Of a stretch of 14,120 bases of DNA, positions 1 to 8,908 are shown piece after piece. The position numbers and the translations under genes are program-made. How positions within the stretch are numbered: position 1 is the first letter of the stretch; the number at the start of each line of letters is the position of its first letter. The DNA is from Stephanodiscus triporus (lineage: Eukaryota > Bacillariophyta > Thalassiosirophyceae > Thalassiosirales > Thalassiosiraceae), in NCBI GenBank assembly GCA_036939755.1, contig JALLAZ010000553.1, positions 1 through 14,120 on the forward strand, written 5' to 3'. The notes under the pieces were generated by a model, which ran no database searches, was not told the DNA's origin, and worked only from the letters and a program-made list of their open reading frames with translations.

Positions 1-177
1 GGATTAACACAGCCCTCAATCTTAACTTTTTACGACATGGGGAACAAGAGATTCCGAGCGATTTAGCTGTCGCATCGGAAAACATTAGCTGGTTCTTAAA
101 CCCCGGCCTATACGGTAGGTAGGTACATGACTTTTCATAAAATTGGGTGGCTGCCGTAGACAATTCAGGCCCGTCTT

Positions 178-280
178 GCTGGTTGAAAAATGGCAATATT
201 TGGTCGATATTTGAATGGCAATATTTGGTGGATAATTCTGTCTGTCGTCGGAATATCGACCAAATATCGCCCTACCAGCA
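178..280. repeat. imperfect inverted repeat with AATATTTGGTCGATATT arms
   Basis: The left arm (178-211) runs from TGCTGGT into GGCAATATTTGGTCGATATT. The right arm (252-280) is its near reverse complement, AATATCGACCAAATATCGCC followed by ACCAGCA. The loop is about 40 nt and holds a further partial copy of the motif (217-228). The arms could form a hairpin in DNA or RNA. The same core recurs at 641-777, so this is a local repeat family and not chance. It may be a MITE-like element or part of a satellite; the type cannot be decided here. Confidence 0.7.
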
Positions 281-640
281 TGGAAAAATATTAGCGAAGA
301 GCCAATTAAGGAGGATCTATCCCAGCTGCCTGCCCAACCTCTTTCCTGACATACTCAGGGACTGCACCAGAGGTCAACCCAATGCCTATTACCATACCAT
401 CATATTTCTCTCCGCACCTCACATAATTCTCTGGCTCTCCTTGTAGCGCACGAGCAGGAGAGAGACCGGCCAAATGGTGTATTGCACTCTGCGCAATTGG
501 GCCACTTGTGCAGTCTGACCGAATACTCTTGTGCGTTGGGTTGTGATTTTATCTTTATCTCACAAGATTGCGCACCGCTGAACAATATTTAAGGGTACAG
601 TACTTACAAGTAGGTGTGTACAAAATATCATTATCACCTC

Positions 641-777
641 CAAAATATCAACCAAATATTGCCGAAACCCCCTGAAAAATCAATCGTGTTTGAGGAGGTT
701 TAGGCGATATTTGGTCGATATTTGGTCGTGATATATGTGATTGTTCCCGCCATTCAAAATATCGACCAAATATCGCC
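641..777. repeat. second cluster of AATATTTGGTCGATATT inverted motifs
   Basis: Three copies are present: reverse at 641-663, forward at 703-728 and reverse at 755-777. The first pair extends into an imperfect stem, because the sequence after the first copy (GAAACCCCC) pairs with GGAGGTTTA just before the second. The forward copy is a head-to-tail doublet (GATATTTGGTC twice). Two alternative hairpins are possible, using the middle copy with either neighbour. The motif is shared with the 178-280 repeat, about 450 bp away. Confidence 0.7.
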
Positions 778-1743
778 TTGAAAAAGAATCAGCAAGATGG
801 GCCTCATTTATGATACTACAGAGAGTGGTGGAAACATGTTCTCATCTAAGATTTGAGTCTGATCTTATTAAGTCTTACTTAACAGCTTAGCAGCTATGTG
901 CCGTCATGATGGCACATTTTTTAACGAGCTTCTTTGCAGGTTGGTAACTTCACCAATTTTTCTCTATTGTTACCATTTGATAGCCAGAAAGATAGCTGAG
1001 CTTGTTGACTTTAATTGTGGCATTCGACCTTTCTACACAGCTTGTTGCTTTGGTGAGCTGAGTAGAGGGTCCGTTTTGTGCCTTTTGAATGCTAGCGTCA
1101 GAAAAGCGATTTCAAAATGTCACGACTCAATTTTTTACGCTAAAATTGATGACCATGGCCTTTGTTGGGGTGATATGGGGCAAATACTTGCCCAATGGCG
1201 GCATCGGATGGCATCTAATCGCCTGATCCACATGGCCATCGAACTGGCCCACAAAGTAGATGTGTTTTTTCTGTCAGCAATTTTTTGTTTTTGTCATGCA
1301 TAAAAATAGATAAAAGACCATCTTATGGTCAATTAAATATAAAGCTGAGCTATACTATTGTTCTTTACAATATATGAATTTGGTTCGTATATTATGGTGG
1401 CCCGCTGATGGCAATGGATGCCATTTTGGCTACCGTTTCTGACGGTGGGCCGAATGGTGAAAAAACAGAGAGGCTGTAGAATTAAATTAACTACTCTGTT
1501 ATTTTAGCAATTTAGTTTAAACTGTGCGTCCTCGCCTTTGCCCTACCCCTCTTCCATGTCACCTTGCGTTGGATTGAAAGGATACACTAAACCCATGCTG
1601 TTGAAGGGGGGAACAGCTCACCATGGTGGGGGTGTTTGTGTTCTGTTGTGTGTGAGGAGAACGGTGATTTGGTACTGATACCTATCAATCCTACGGGGCA
1701 GGAGGTTTTTGTTCCCGCCGGAACGGACTTAGCTGTTAAGCTG

Positions 1744-1890
1744 TTAACATCTATTATCTTACTTAACATCTGATATCTTGCTTAACATCTAATATCTTAC
1801 TTAACATCTGAAAATTTTGGTATGATTCCTATGTACAAACTTTAGAATCTAATATCTTACTTAAAACATCTAATATCTTACTTAACATCA
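1744..1890. repeat. tandem array with 19-bp unit
   Basis: The unit is close to TTAACATCTAATATCTTAC. Consecutive copies start at 1744, 1763, 1782 and 1801. The fourth decays into unrelated sequence, and further copies start near 1842, 1861 (with a 2-nt insertion) and 1882 (partial). The array is AT-rich with single-base variation between units. It is a minisatellite next to the foldback element at 1954-2266. No function is visible. Confidence 0.8.
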
Positions 1891-1953
1891 TCTCTATGCA
1901 TAACACTTAACTGCGTGAATATTGTGTTTTAAATACAACTTCCTCTGCTCTCT

Positions 1954-2266
1954 GAGTCCGGTAACAACTGATAAGAAAAGACTTCCTATGGTAGAAGAGT
2001 TCCTGCAAGGAAGTGTCTGGTGTGATTTTCGCTAGCTTTGCCCATGATTCATGATGAAGTATGTACAAAAAAAGTATGAATGTAAAACAAAGCTAGCAAC
2101 TTAGAGTACTTTGAGTAGCGATTATGTCACTAGCTTTGTTTTTTTACGTTTGTACTTTTTTGTACAGATTTTTGCTAGCTTAGCCCCGGGCAAAGCTAGC
2201 AAAAATCTACGAACACTTCCAGGAACTCTTCTAGGAAGTCCTTTCTCAGCTGTTACCACCGGACTC
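1954..2266. mobile_element. foldback element with nested inverted repeats
   Basis: The outer arms are 1954-2043 and 2188-2266. Both begin GAGTCCGGT when read inward, and they share nearly the whole arm, including GACTTCCTA, AAGAGTTCCTG, GGAAGTGT and a perfect 13-bp end GCTAGCTTTGCCC. Inside them is a second pair of arms, 2062-2096 and 2130-2165, each holding TGTACAAAAAA and ACAAAGCTAG. A further GATTTTTGCTAGC copy sits at 2167-2179. Almost the entire 313 bp can fold into a long stem with a loop near 2097-2129. There is no coding capacity. This fits a non-autonomous foldback DNA transposon or long-TIR MITE. I could not identify a clear target-site duplication, so the exact ends are approximate. 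Confidence 0.75.
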
Positions 2267-2700
2267 GTAGCACTCTATTTTTTATTTTTGGTTTTTGCAA
2301 ATGATAGTTCCAAATCTAGACGCACTGAAAATCTGGTCCTGAGTTGCTTTTTTCGTTTCTTTTGTCGTCGTAAATAATAGTATTCAATTTTTTCCGGAAA
2401 GCTGTGTGGAATTTGTGGGCACTGTTGCTCAGTAGAAGACCCTTGAGAGAGAGAGATGATCTGTCCCCCCCATTTCCTTGCCTACAAACCACAAACCCAT
2501 GGCCAGAACATTGTCCCATCATTGGCAGAAGAGGAATATCAGGTAGGGGTCCATAAGAAAAATGTCATTTTTTCAAATAGCATCTGGACCAATTCTGAGT
2601 ATCCCAATTCACTCAAACGTATGTCAATATGTTCCATGTAAATTTTTGTTGAAAAAAATGACCAGACCCTACCCGCTGGGCACGTCAAAGTTTTGATTTT
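2267..2700. other. non-genic stretch with one small inverted repeat
   Basis: Short open frames on both strands show no recognisable family. The stretch contains a GAGAGAGAG run near 2449-2457, a C7 run near 2464 and the inverted repeat at 2541-2674. It may include the left end of the Harbinger-type element that follows, but I could not match a terminal inverted repeat to the far side. Confidence 0.5.
2541..2674. repeat. imperfect inverted repeat before the Harbinger remnant
   Basis: The left arm (2541-2576) contains GGTAGGGGTC and GTCATTTTTTCAA. The right arm (2649-2674) is TTGAAAAAAATGAC followed by AGACCCTACCC, the reverse complement with a one-base difference in each block and 12 extra bases between the blocks on the left. 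It could be a small MITE or a transposon end turned back on itself. Its position just upstream of the transposase remnant is suggestive only. Confidence 0.5.
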
Positions 2701-3783
2701 TTGTTCCGTGTCCGTTTGTACCTGCTATGGGCAGCATTGGTTCCTCCTTCTCTCTTGTCATGGCCAAAATTTTATGATGAGCAGGGGGGCTCCTCTTCCT
2801 TCCTTCACGTCACTGGGTTGACACTAGAGGCATTCAACTCCCTCCTCCAGATTGTGATTCTGCCTGGTCACAGCATATGCCGGCAATGGAGGGGGATGCC
2901 ATGGTTGCTTCCACCAGATGAGATGTTGGGCCTTTTGTTTTGTTATCTAGGCAGCCAGATGACAATTAAGTGGTTCTGTTTGATTTTTGGAATAACACCC
3001 TCGCCCTGCTGCTGTATTCTCAAAAAATCTCTTATGACTGTGAAGAGGTTGCGATATCATCCGCATGCAAGAATAATGTTCCCATGATAGTAAGTCTCAG
3101 TGAACCAATGATATTATCACACGTCATCGGATTTATGGATGGACTGGGATTGGTGACTGAGATGACCGATTAAAGACTTGAGCAGAATGTGTATTACTGT
3201 GGATATGATTGTGATACCATGGTCAACAATGTATTGTATTTGGCCCTGATGGGAAAGTACTTTTCGTGCCATTAACTATCCGGGGAGCTGGTCAGATGGG
3301 ACACTCACTGCTCGTTTTTTTCACACATAAAAGAAAGGATTGGTGATTGTAAAATATGCGTCGATCAGGGATTCCCACGGAGTGGGGATGCATATGGCAT
3401 TCTAGTTGGCCCAATTCCTGAGAGGAGTGGTGCACGTTGATTGCACTCCTCTGTGAGGAATAATTTGATCCGTCTGTCCAATGTTTACACATCCCTCCAG
3501 CAGACTAGTGAATGGGGGATGTGCGGGTTACAGGGAACCTTCCTCTGATGCAAGAAGCATTTAACACCGGATAAGATCAAGCGCAGGCGTGTCCTTGAGT
3601 GTATTATTTTGGTGCATAATTTTAGGACAAAATTTTGGCCAAAATCAGATTTCAATGGTGTTTGCGCCGGAGTACAAGCGCATGATCAACATTCACGGGT
3701 ATGATAGGCAATTATGAGACTGATGATGAAGCAGAGATGATGGAAGAGAACTTTGGCGGCAAAGAAGATGAAGTTGGATTCTG
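2701..3783 (+). pseudogene. PIF/Harbinger-type DDE transposase, decayed
   Basis: An intact version would be a DDE_Tnp_4-like (PIF/Harbinger) nuclease that cuts and joins transposon ends in the nucleus. The remnant is read in several frames. Positions 2701-3084 give a leader with FYDEQGG, VTGLTLEAFNSLL and FGITPSP, the usual N-terminal region. Near 3128 the frame has changed and reads IGFMDGLG, holding the first catalytic Asp. Near 3350 comes ICVDQGFPRSGDAYG with the second Asp. Near 3495 comes SLQQTSEWGMCGLQG with the catalytic Glu. Then follow HNFRTKF (near 3620) and VFAPEYKRMINIHGYDR (near 3660), and an acidic tail ending about 3783. There are stops at 3085-3087 and 3171-3173 and at least five frame changes, and no ATG at the start, so it cannot be functional. 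It lies tail to tail with its probable Myb-like partner about 75 bp downstream. Confidence 0.85.
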
Positions 3784-3857
3784 AAGATCGGGATTGTTTG
3801 GAGGCTAGTCAATTAGGGGATGACTAGCTTGGGGATTCTTAGCAATAAAAAATATAT

Positions 3858-4774
3858 TTATTCCCTACTCGTCGTCGTCATCACCAGAACTTTTGTCATC
3901 ATCGTCAGTCCCACCCCTCCGCCATCTGCATCTGAATCTGCTGCTGAAACATCTGCTGCTGCACTCTCTCCCCCTCCTGTGCTTTCAAGCAATTTGGCCA
4001 TCCTTTGAATGGACTTTGTGAGTGACATACAATTGCGATTTGTAGAATTCTTGGTCTTTCCTCTGCCCCCCCCCCCTCCACTCTCAAGCACCAAGGATGA
4101 CGGTCCCTCCTTGGTGTAGTACTTTTACTGCCACCAGCACCACCACCCCAGCTGGCAGAAGAAGAAACAGCACTACTTGCTCAATTGAGGAACCCGTCGC
4201 CAACAAATGTGAGCAACAACTGAGGGCAAACCCTCACCGCATCCACACCACAAGCAACCGCTGCATTCATTTTGCCTACACCATGTTTGCTGCTGCCACC
4301 TCTTCATCGACGTCATCCACCTCATTTTCACAATCGATGGGAATCTGAATATTGGCTGGTGGGCCACCCACGTCACCGTAATCAGCAGCACCATCATAGG
4401 CATTGGTGCCATCATCATTGGCGTTGGATTCTGCCGAATCAACTCCCCAAAATAGCAGTGTTGGCTCGATCCTGAATGCGACGCTCAATAGAAAGGCAAC
4501 GGCAGTGGCAGTTGAGAAGGTCGCCGGGTTGGCCAGTCAGCTTCTTCATGTTCTTGCACAGTTTCTTAACCCAATTGCTGTGAACATCCTCTCCACAGGG
4601 AAGAGTCGTCTCCATAGACTCTCTTTGGTACTCCAGAGCGACCTCCCTCCAGCCCTCCAGACTCTGGGGGAGAAGCCGCTCAACGATATCAATGAGGATT
4701 TCATTCCTGTAATTAACAATGCCAAGAGGGTGTCTGCGACAAGCTAGCTGGACTTGGCTCTCGTTGTCCATCAT
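3858..4774 (-). pseudogene. Myb-like protein of a Harbinger element, decayed
   Basis: Harbinger transposons usually carry a second gene, a Myb/trihelix-like DNA-binding protein that helps the transposase enter the nucleus and bind the ends. From an ATG at 4774 the frame reads NYRNEILIDIVERLLPQ, EGWREVALEY and NWVKKLCKNMKKLTGQPGD. This is the order of a diatom-type Myb-like domain: acidic helix, W, VA..Y, then K-L-K-TG. That frame stops at 4439. An overlapping frame then gives a D/E/A-rich linker that stops at 4276. A third frame (about 4094-3858) gives GKTKNSTNRNCMSLTKSIQRM, resembling the C-terminal region of the same family. Several frameshifts and stops rule out function. Assignment to the same dead element as the transposase rests on adjacency and convergent order. 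The family call is from memory of the motif pattern. Confidence 0.65.
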
Positions 4775-5107
4775 GCTACTGTACGTTTGACCTCAATTTA
4801 CTATGGGGTCTAGGAATCAATACAGCTTATTTATGTTACAGCTCTGCTATTTTTCATTGGGGTGTGCCATTAAGTTAATATTTCACCATTGCTCATTTCC
4901 ACCAGTTGAGTAAATAAATTCCGGTGGTAAGAAGAGCATGACAACCTTGCTTTTGCATGGGGGAACACTTTTCTGCAATTGGAAGCAGTATCTTATGGCT
5001 ATTGATTCTATGTTTAATTACTTGTAGGATACTTTGGGTTAGCGCACAGAGAACCAAACAGCCTATTCCCAGCAAATGAGTACATGAATAAGAACAGTCT
5101 ATTAGTG
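4775..5107. other. intergenic, 3' side of the HA-repeat gene
   Basis: This is AT-rich sequence between the start of the Myb-like remnant and the stop codon of the HA-repeat gene. It should hold the 3' untranslated region and polyadenylation site of that gene and possibly the right end of the Harbinger element. I see no clear terminal inverted repeat, gene or RNA in it. Confidence 0.5.
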
Positions 5108-8100
5108 CTAGCAAACTACTTGCTGCATTTCTAGTGTCATCCCAAATATGTTCGATTTGATGGTTGTGATACCAATGCTGCCATTTGCAGTGGAGTAGGC
5201 GGTCTTTTCTTGTTGCTTGGACAAGCATGACTCCTTCCTGAATGATTCGTCGCCACTAGCATCAGATCCAGACCAGTTAAATCCAACACTGTCTAGTTTC
5301 ATCTTCTGCTCTTGAGACAGTTCATCATTTGTCTCGACTAGCTTTGTAGACTCACAATAATGCCCACGTAACTTGACAACCCACTCCTGTAAAGCCTTTA
5401 GTGTAGTGGTATTGGTACAGGGATTGACAGATCTCCCCTTGGAGGTAGGCACTACATGTGCACTTGCCACATCGAAGTTGCCGAACTGAATCCTAAATGC
5501 CATTAAATCTGCACAGTTCTCATACCATGACTTTTGCTTCGGACGCTTGGAAATGAATTTGATATCCATCAATTTTTGTATCTGGGAAAAAGTAAGCGAA
5601 GATTGCTTCCCTGTCAAGTACAGCTTGTGCTGACGTTTTTGCTCTGCAGCCCACCGACGTAAGTCAACGTCATCGGCATCATAGTTGCCTTTCTGAATGT
5701 AATTGATGGAGAGATCAAGCCGGTACTCTTCCCATGATCTGTTTCGCCGCAACGACGCTGTGTCATCTGGCAGTGGCTCTTTCGAAGCTGCTCTGTCAAC
5801 GGGAAAGCATATATCTTCAAGCTTCTCAACACGCTCAGAAGTCAGCTCAGAGTCTAGCCCAGAAGTAAAAAGACGATGCTGCTCCTGCTGCCTCGACACA
5901 AACTTCTTCATCTTTGACGGCATTCCTTTGGGAGCGTACGTACCGTGTTTGATATACCACGCTGCTAGATTTCCAAACTGATCGTCCCACGACGTTGACT
6001 CCTCTTTGACGGTAGATGAGGGCTCAGCAGTTTTGTCATGAAGGAGCAAGACATTCGACTTGTTGATTTGGCAGAACACGAGGAACTTTGCAGCCTTCAT
6101 CAGTGATACGCGATCATTTGGCTCTAGGTTGCCTTGAACATCATCTATTTCCTCGAAAATAGTGGCATCATCCGACAATGCACACCCTTCGCCCTGTTTC
6201 GAAACCCACTCTGCAAGGTAGGGGTTAGCTTTCTGTAGAGATTCCAAGCTGCCATGAGATTCTAATTCAGCGATGTAAAGCAGAAAGTCTTTGAATTTCT
6301 CAATCCAAGGCTTTGCATCAAATACGGCCCTATCTTGGTGTGCAGCCTCCTTCTTCACTCTCTGACGAATCTCATTCACCGAAAACGGAAAATCGGCATC
6401 AATCAAAATTTTCAGACGCCGCTCGGTCATGTGAGACTTGCTTCCTTTCAAGTACAATTTGTACTGGGCCCTCTGACTTGCGACCCAGCTACAATGAAAC
6501 GATATTAGACAATGAGGGGATTGGGGGCGTGCGAGAAAAAATGGGCGAAAAAAACTTACTTGGACAGAGTAGGATCCTCCGGGTAGCTAGATGGAACAAG
6601 AAAATCACCGTGTTTCTTCTTATACTTCAACAGAACATCAAGCTTCTGGAGCCATTTCGCATCACGTGAATCAAATTCGAATCCAATCTCTTCCAGCTTT
6701 GCAATCTTGTCGGGTGAAAGTTTAGGTGGCTTCTTCTTGTTTTTCTTCTTCGATTCCATGTCATTGCTCGCCCTGTCTTTGCAATCCTTTTCCTCTGCTG
6801 GATTGGGATCGTCGCTGGACATCCCTTCCTCCTCGGCAAACTGACGTTTGTAGTGCACGCGCTGGTCTGCCACCCATTTATGCAATGCGGCCAGCTCCGG
6901 ATCCTTGCTGTCATCGGGGATTTGGCAGCTGCCATGTATCTCCTTCCACTTAACCAGACGCTGAAAATTCTCATTCCATGTATTGATTCGTCTACTCCAT
7001 ATGAACCCTAGATCGTTTAGCAAGCGCACCCTTTCATCGGTCAGATCTGACTTGGTCCCATCACCTTTGCAATAGAGTGTGTACTGCACCTGCTGTCTCT
7101 TGACCCATGCACCTAAACCAAAATTTGCATGAGGTACTAATGTGTTGCCTGGAATGAGAGTGTACGTGGATAGTTTTAGCTGAGGAGCAGGATAATCATT
7201 TGAGCATTTCGAAAACAGCGAAAAATTACACACACCGTGTTCATCTTTGTAACGTCGAAGCTCCTCATACATGTTATTCCATCTAGAATTCCGAGGATCC
7301 CAATCAAAACCTATCGAATCAAGCGCCACGCGCTTGTAGGGATCGGCATGGATGCAATCAGGATCTGAGTCATAGCTACGCAACATATCACCATCAGAAT
7401 CATCAGGGCTACAAGCAATGGAAGGTATATTCATATGTTCACTGTCAGACTCATCGCTTGCTCTCCATTCGTCGTTTATCTTGCTTGATTTGCACGTGCC
7501 TCTTTGCTTGTGCTCTTTTCTATTTTTGCCAACCCAAGCCGAAAGGCGTCGTATCATTTCAGGGGGTGTTTTGCTGTCCTCGGCCCCATCACGTGCGACA
7601 TTTCGTTTTACGTTGCAGTCCCCTGTTTCTTCCTTGTATTCTTTTAACTTGTGGAACATTTCATTCCACACAGTATCCTCTTGCAGCAAAGATTCGCATT
7701 CTTCCTTGGCAGTGACCTCCACAAGGTTCTTTGCTGAGTTAAATCTTGATCGACACACACGGACAATATCCTTGGCTTTATCGAGAGCTAACAGCGCATC
7801 CCGAAGTGCCATTTGAGATTGAGAGCGTTCGTGCAAGGCATCGTCCATTCTTCTTCTAGAAGAGCTCCGGCTGTCTGAAAAATCGGGCTGGGGTGAAGAT
7901 TGTGACAATGACAAGGACTGTGACCGCTGCCTACGTTTTGCCGCATGTTTTTCCAAAACGGAGTCCGACAATTGACTTGCCGATCGCTTGAGGTGGATTT
8001 CAGACACACTCCCAGATTCACCAGCATTGTTCCCCTCGTAGCCTGTGGACAGTGCTTCATTAGTGGGCTCCGTTAGCATGACACAACCTTCACCACGAGT

Positions 8101-8559
8101 TCCCCCATGTTGCACATGAATATTATTTCCTAATTTCTGTTGTTGTTGGAAACGCCGTTGATCTTCCATCCACCTCGCTATTTCGTCTCCGTAGCTACTG
8201 TCCTCAAAAAGTAGCCCTTCTTCCGTTGTTTCGGTGCAGTTTTCATGTTGACCCATTGAGGATGCTTCATTCGCAGCCGCAAACTCGGAAGCATTGTCAT
8301 GGTAATAGTCATTTTGAACTTGACTGTGCGCATTACTTTCTTGGAAATACTGATCCGTGTCCCCCTGTCTGGCACCGTGAAGGACGACGGGGGAGTATCC
8401 TGGATAGAACGAATTCTCCATGGAGGCGGTCTTCGCTCTCTGTGGTGAAGAATTTGGAGTATAGTCAGCGGAGGTAATTTCTTTCGTTGGCTGTCCACCT
8501 TCCGGGTAGCACTGATATGTTAGGGGCTCCTTCTTATGCCTCCCCGCGTCTGCGTTCAT
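5108..8559 (-). CDS. helicase-associated (HA) repeat protein, spliced, 1126 aa
   Basis: The product is a protein with about eight HA repeats (PF03457 type) and no helicase core. Exon 1 is 8559-6560 and exon 2 is 6488-5108. Splicing restores an HA repeat across the junction at residue 667 (LSN|WVASQRAQYK). The first ATG of the open frame (8559) is used; the frame opens 11 codons earlier without an ATG. Residues 1 to about 290 are disordered, polar and Q/S-rich, with a basic KRRQRS stretch that could be a nuclear signal and a helical segment just before the first repeat. Repeats begin near residues 297, 427, 528, 636, 728 (degenerate), 834, 919 and 987. The pattern is W....L..YK...G, then L..WV..QR..Y, then L...IGF.W. 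The clearest are WNENFQRLVKWKEIHG with WVADQRVHYKRQ, and SWDDQFGNLAAWYIKHG. HA domains are thought to bind nucleic acid, so a nuclear DNA- or RNA-binding role is inferred. It appears intact, unlike its neighbours. Confidence 0.9.
6489..6559 (-). other. intron of the HA-repeat gene
   Basis: This is a 71-nt GT-AG intron. The donor reads CCAA|GTAAGT and the acceptor reads TTGTAG|CTGGG on the minus strand. Without splicing the upstream frame ends in a TAA formed by the donor itself (6558-6556). With splicing, codon AA|C keeps the frame and rejoins the two halves of the fourth HA repeat. Confidence 0.92.
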
Positions 8560-8908
8560 GATGAACCTAATAATGGCTTCAAAACTCGACAAAAGGTAGA
8601 AGGAAGACGGCTTGGATGAAGTGAAAGCTTACCAACTCTTCTCTCAAAGCGACGGCGGGAACATAACAAAGGTCGGGCGTGAGAATTTTGGCGCGGCAGA
8701 ACTAGCTTCACTTTTAGAAACCGTTTTCTCGGAACTGTGGCCACCGAGGTTGAGGGAAATGGGGGGCTCACCCACAATGATACTCATTCCCCCCAATACG
8801 CGAGTGATAAAAAGTATGAATTAGTAGTTTAACTATAATCATACTTAAAGGTGTGAGGTAGAGTGTTACTATGAAATAATATGATGCACTACTATGAAAT
8901 TATTAACT
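8560..8908. other. upstream region of the HA-repeat gene
   Basis: This region should contain the 5' untranslated region and promoter of the HA-repeat gene to its left and the 3' flank of the transposase pseudogene to its right. It holds one copy of the AATTTTGGCGCGGCAG module. Near the transposase stop there is a direct repeat ACTATGAAAT (8868-8877 and 8891-8900). A 70-codon open frame on the plus strand (8612-8824) has no support as a gene. Confidence 0.5.
8682..8706 (-). promoter_or_regulatory. shared upstream module, copy 1 (HA-repeat gene)
   Basis: This 25-bp sequence containing AATTTTGGCGCGGCAG is identical to positions 10369-10393. It lies about 125 bp upstream of the ATG of the HA-repeat gene. 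The core TTTTGGCGCGG resembles an E2F-type site (TTTSSCGC), which is an inference only. Read toward the gene it is CTGCCGCGCCAAAATT. It could instead be a short dispersed repeat without regulatory function. Confidence 0.5.

Larger units (their letters stand above)
1..1743. other. non-genic region
   Basis: No convincing gene is seen. The longest open frame (896-1303, +) gives 135 residues rich in F, C and I, with no recognisable family or repeats, and AT-rich sequence lies on both sides of it. The stretch contains two clusters of inverted motifs (listed separately), a short (GGTA)n run near 115-124, and small hairpins such as the one at 1596-1617. I see no tRNA or rRNA. Confidence 0.6.

Noticed and set aside
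896..1303. 135-codon plus-strand open frame as a gene
   Set aside because: No family, motif or intron signal; composition is dominated by F, C, I and L as expected from T-rich DNA, and nothing around it supports expression.
1954..2266. Invertible switch or bacterial integron/att structure
   Set aside because: There is no adjacent intact recombinase and the context is eukaryotic; the nested arms fit a foldback element better.
8612..8824. 70-codon plus-strand frame upstream of the HA gene
   Set aside because: It runs through the shared upstream module and its residues come from that DNA repeat; it lies in the promoter region of the opposite-strand gene.
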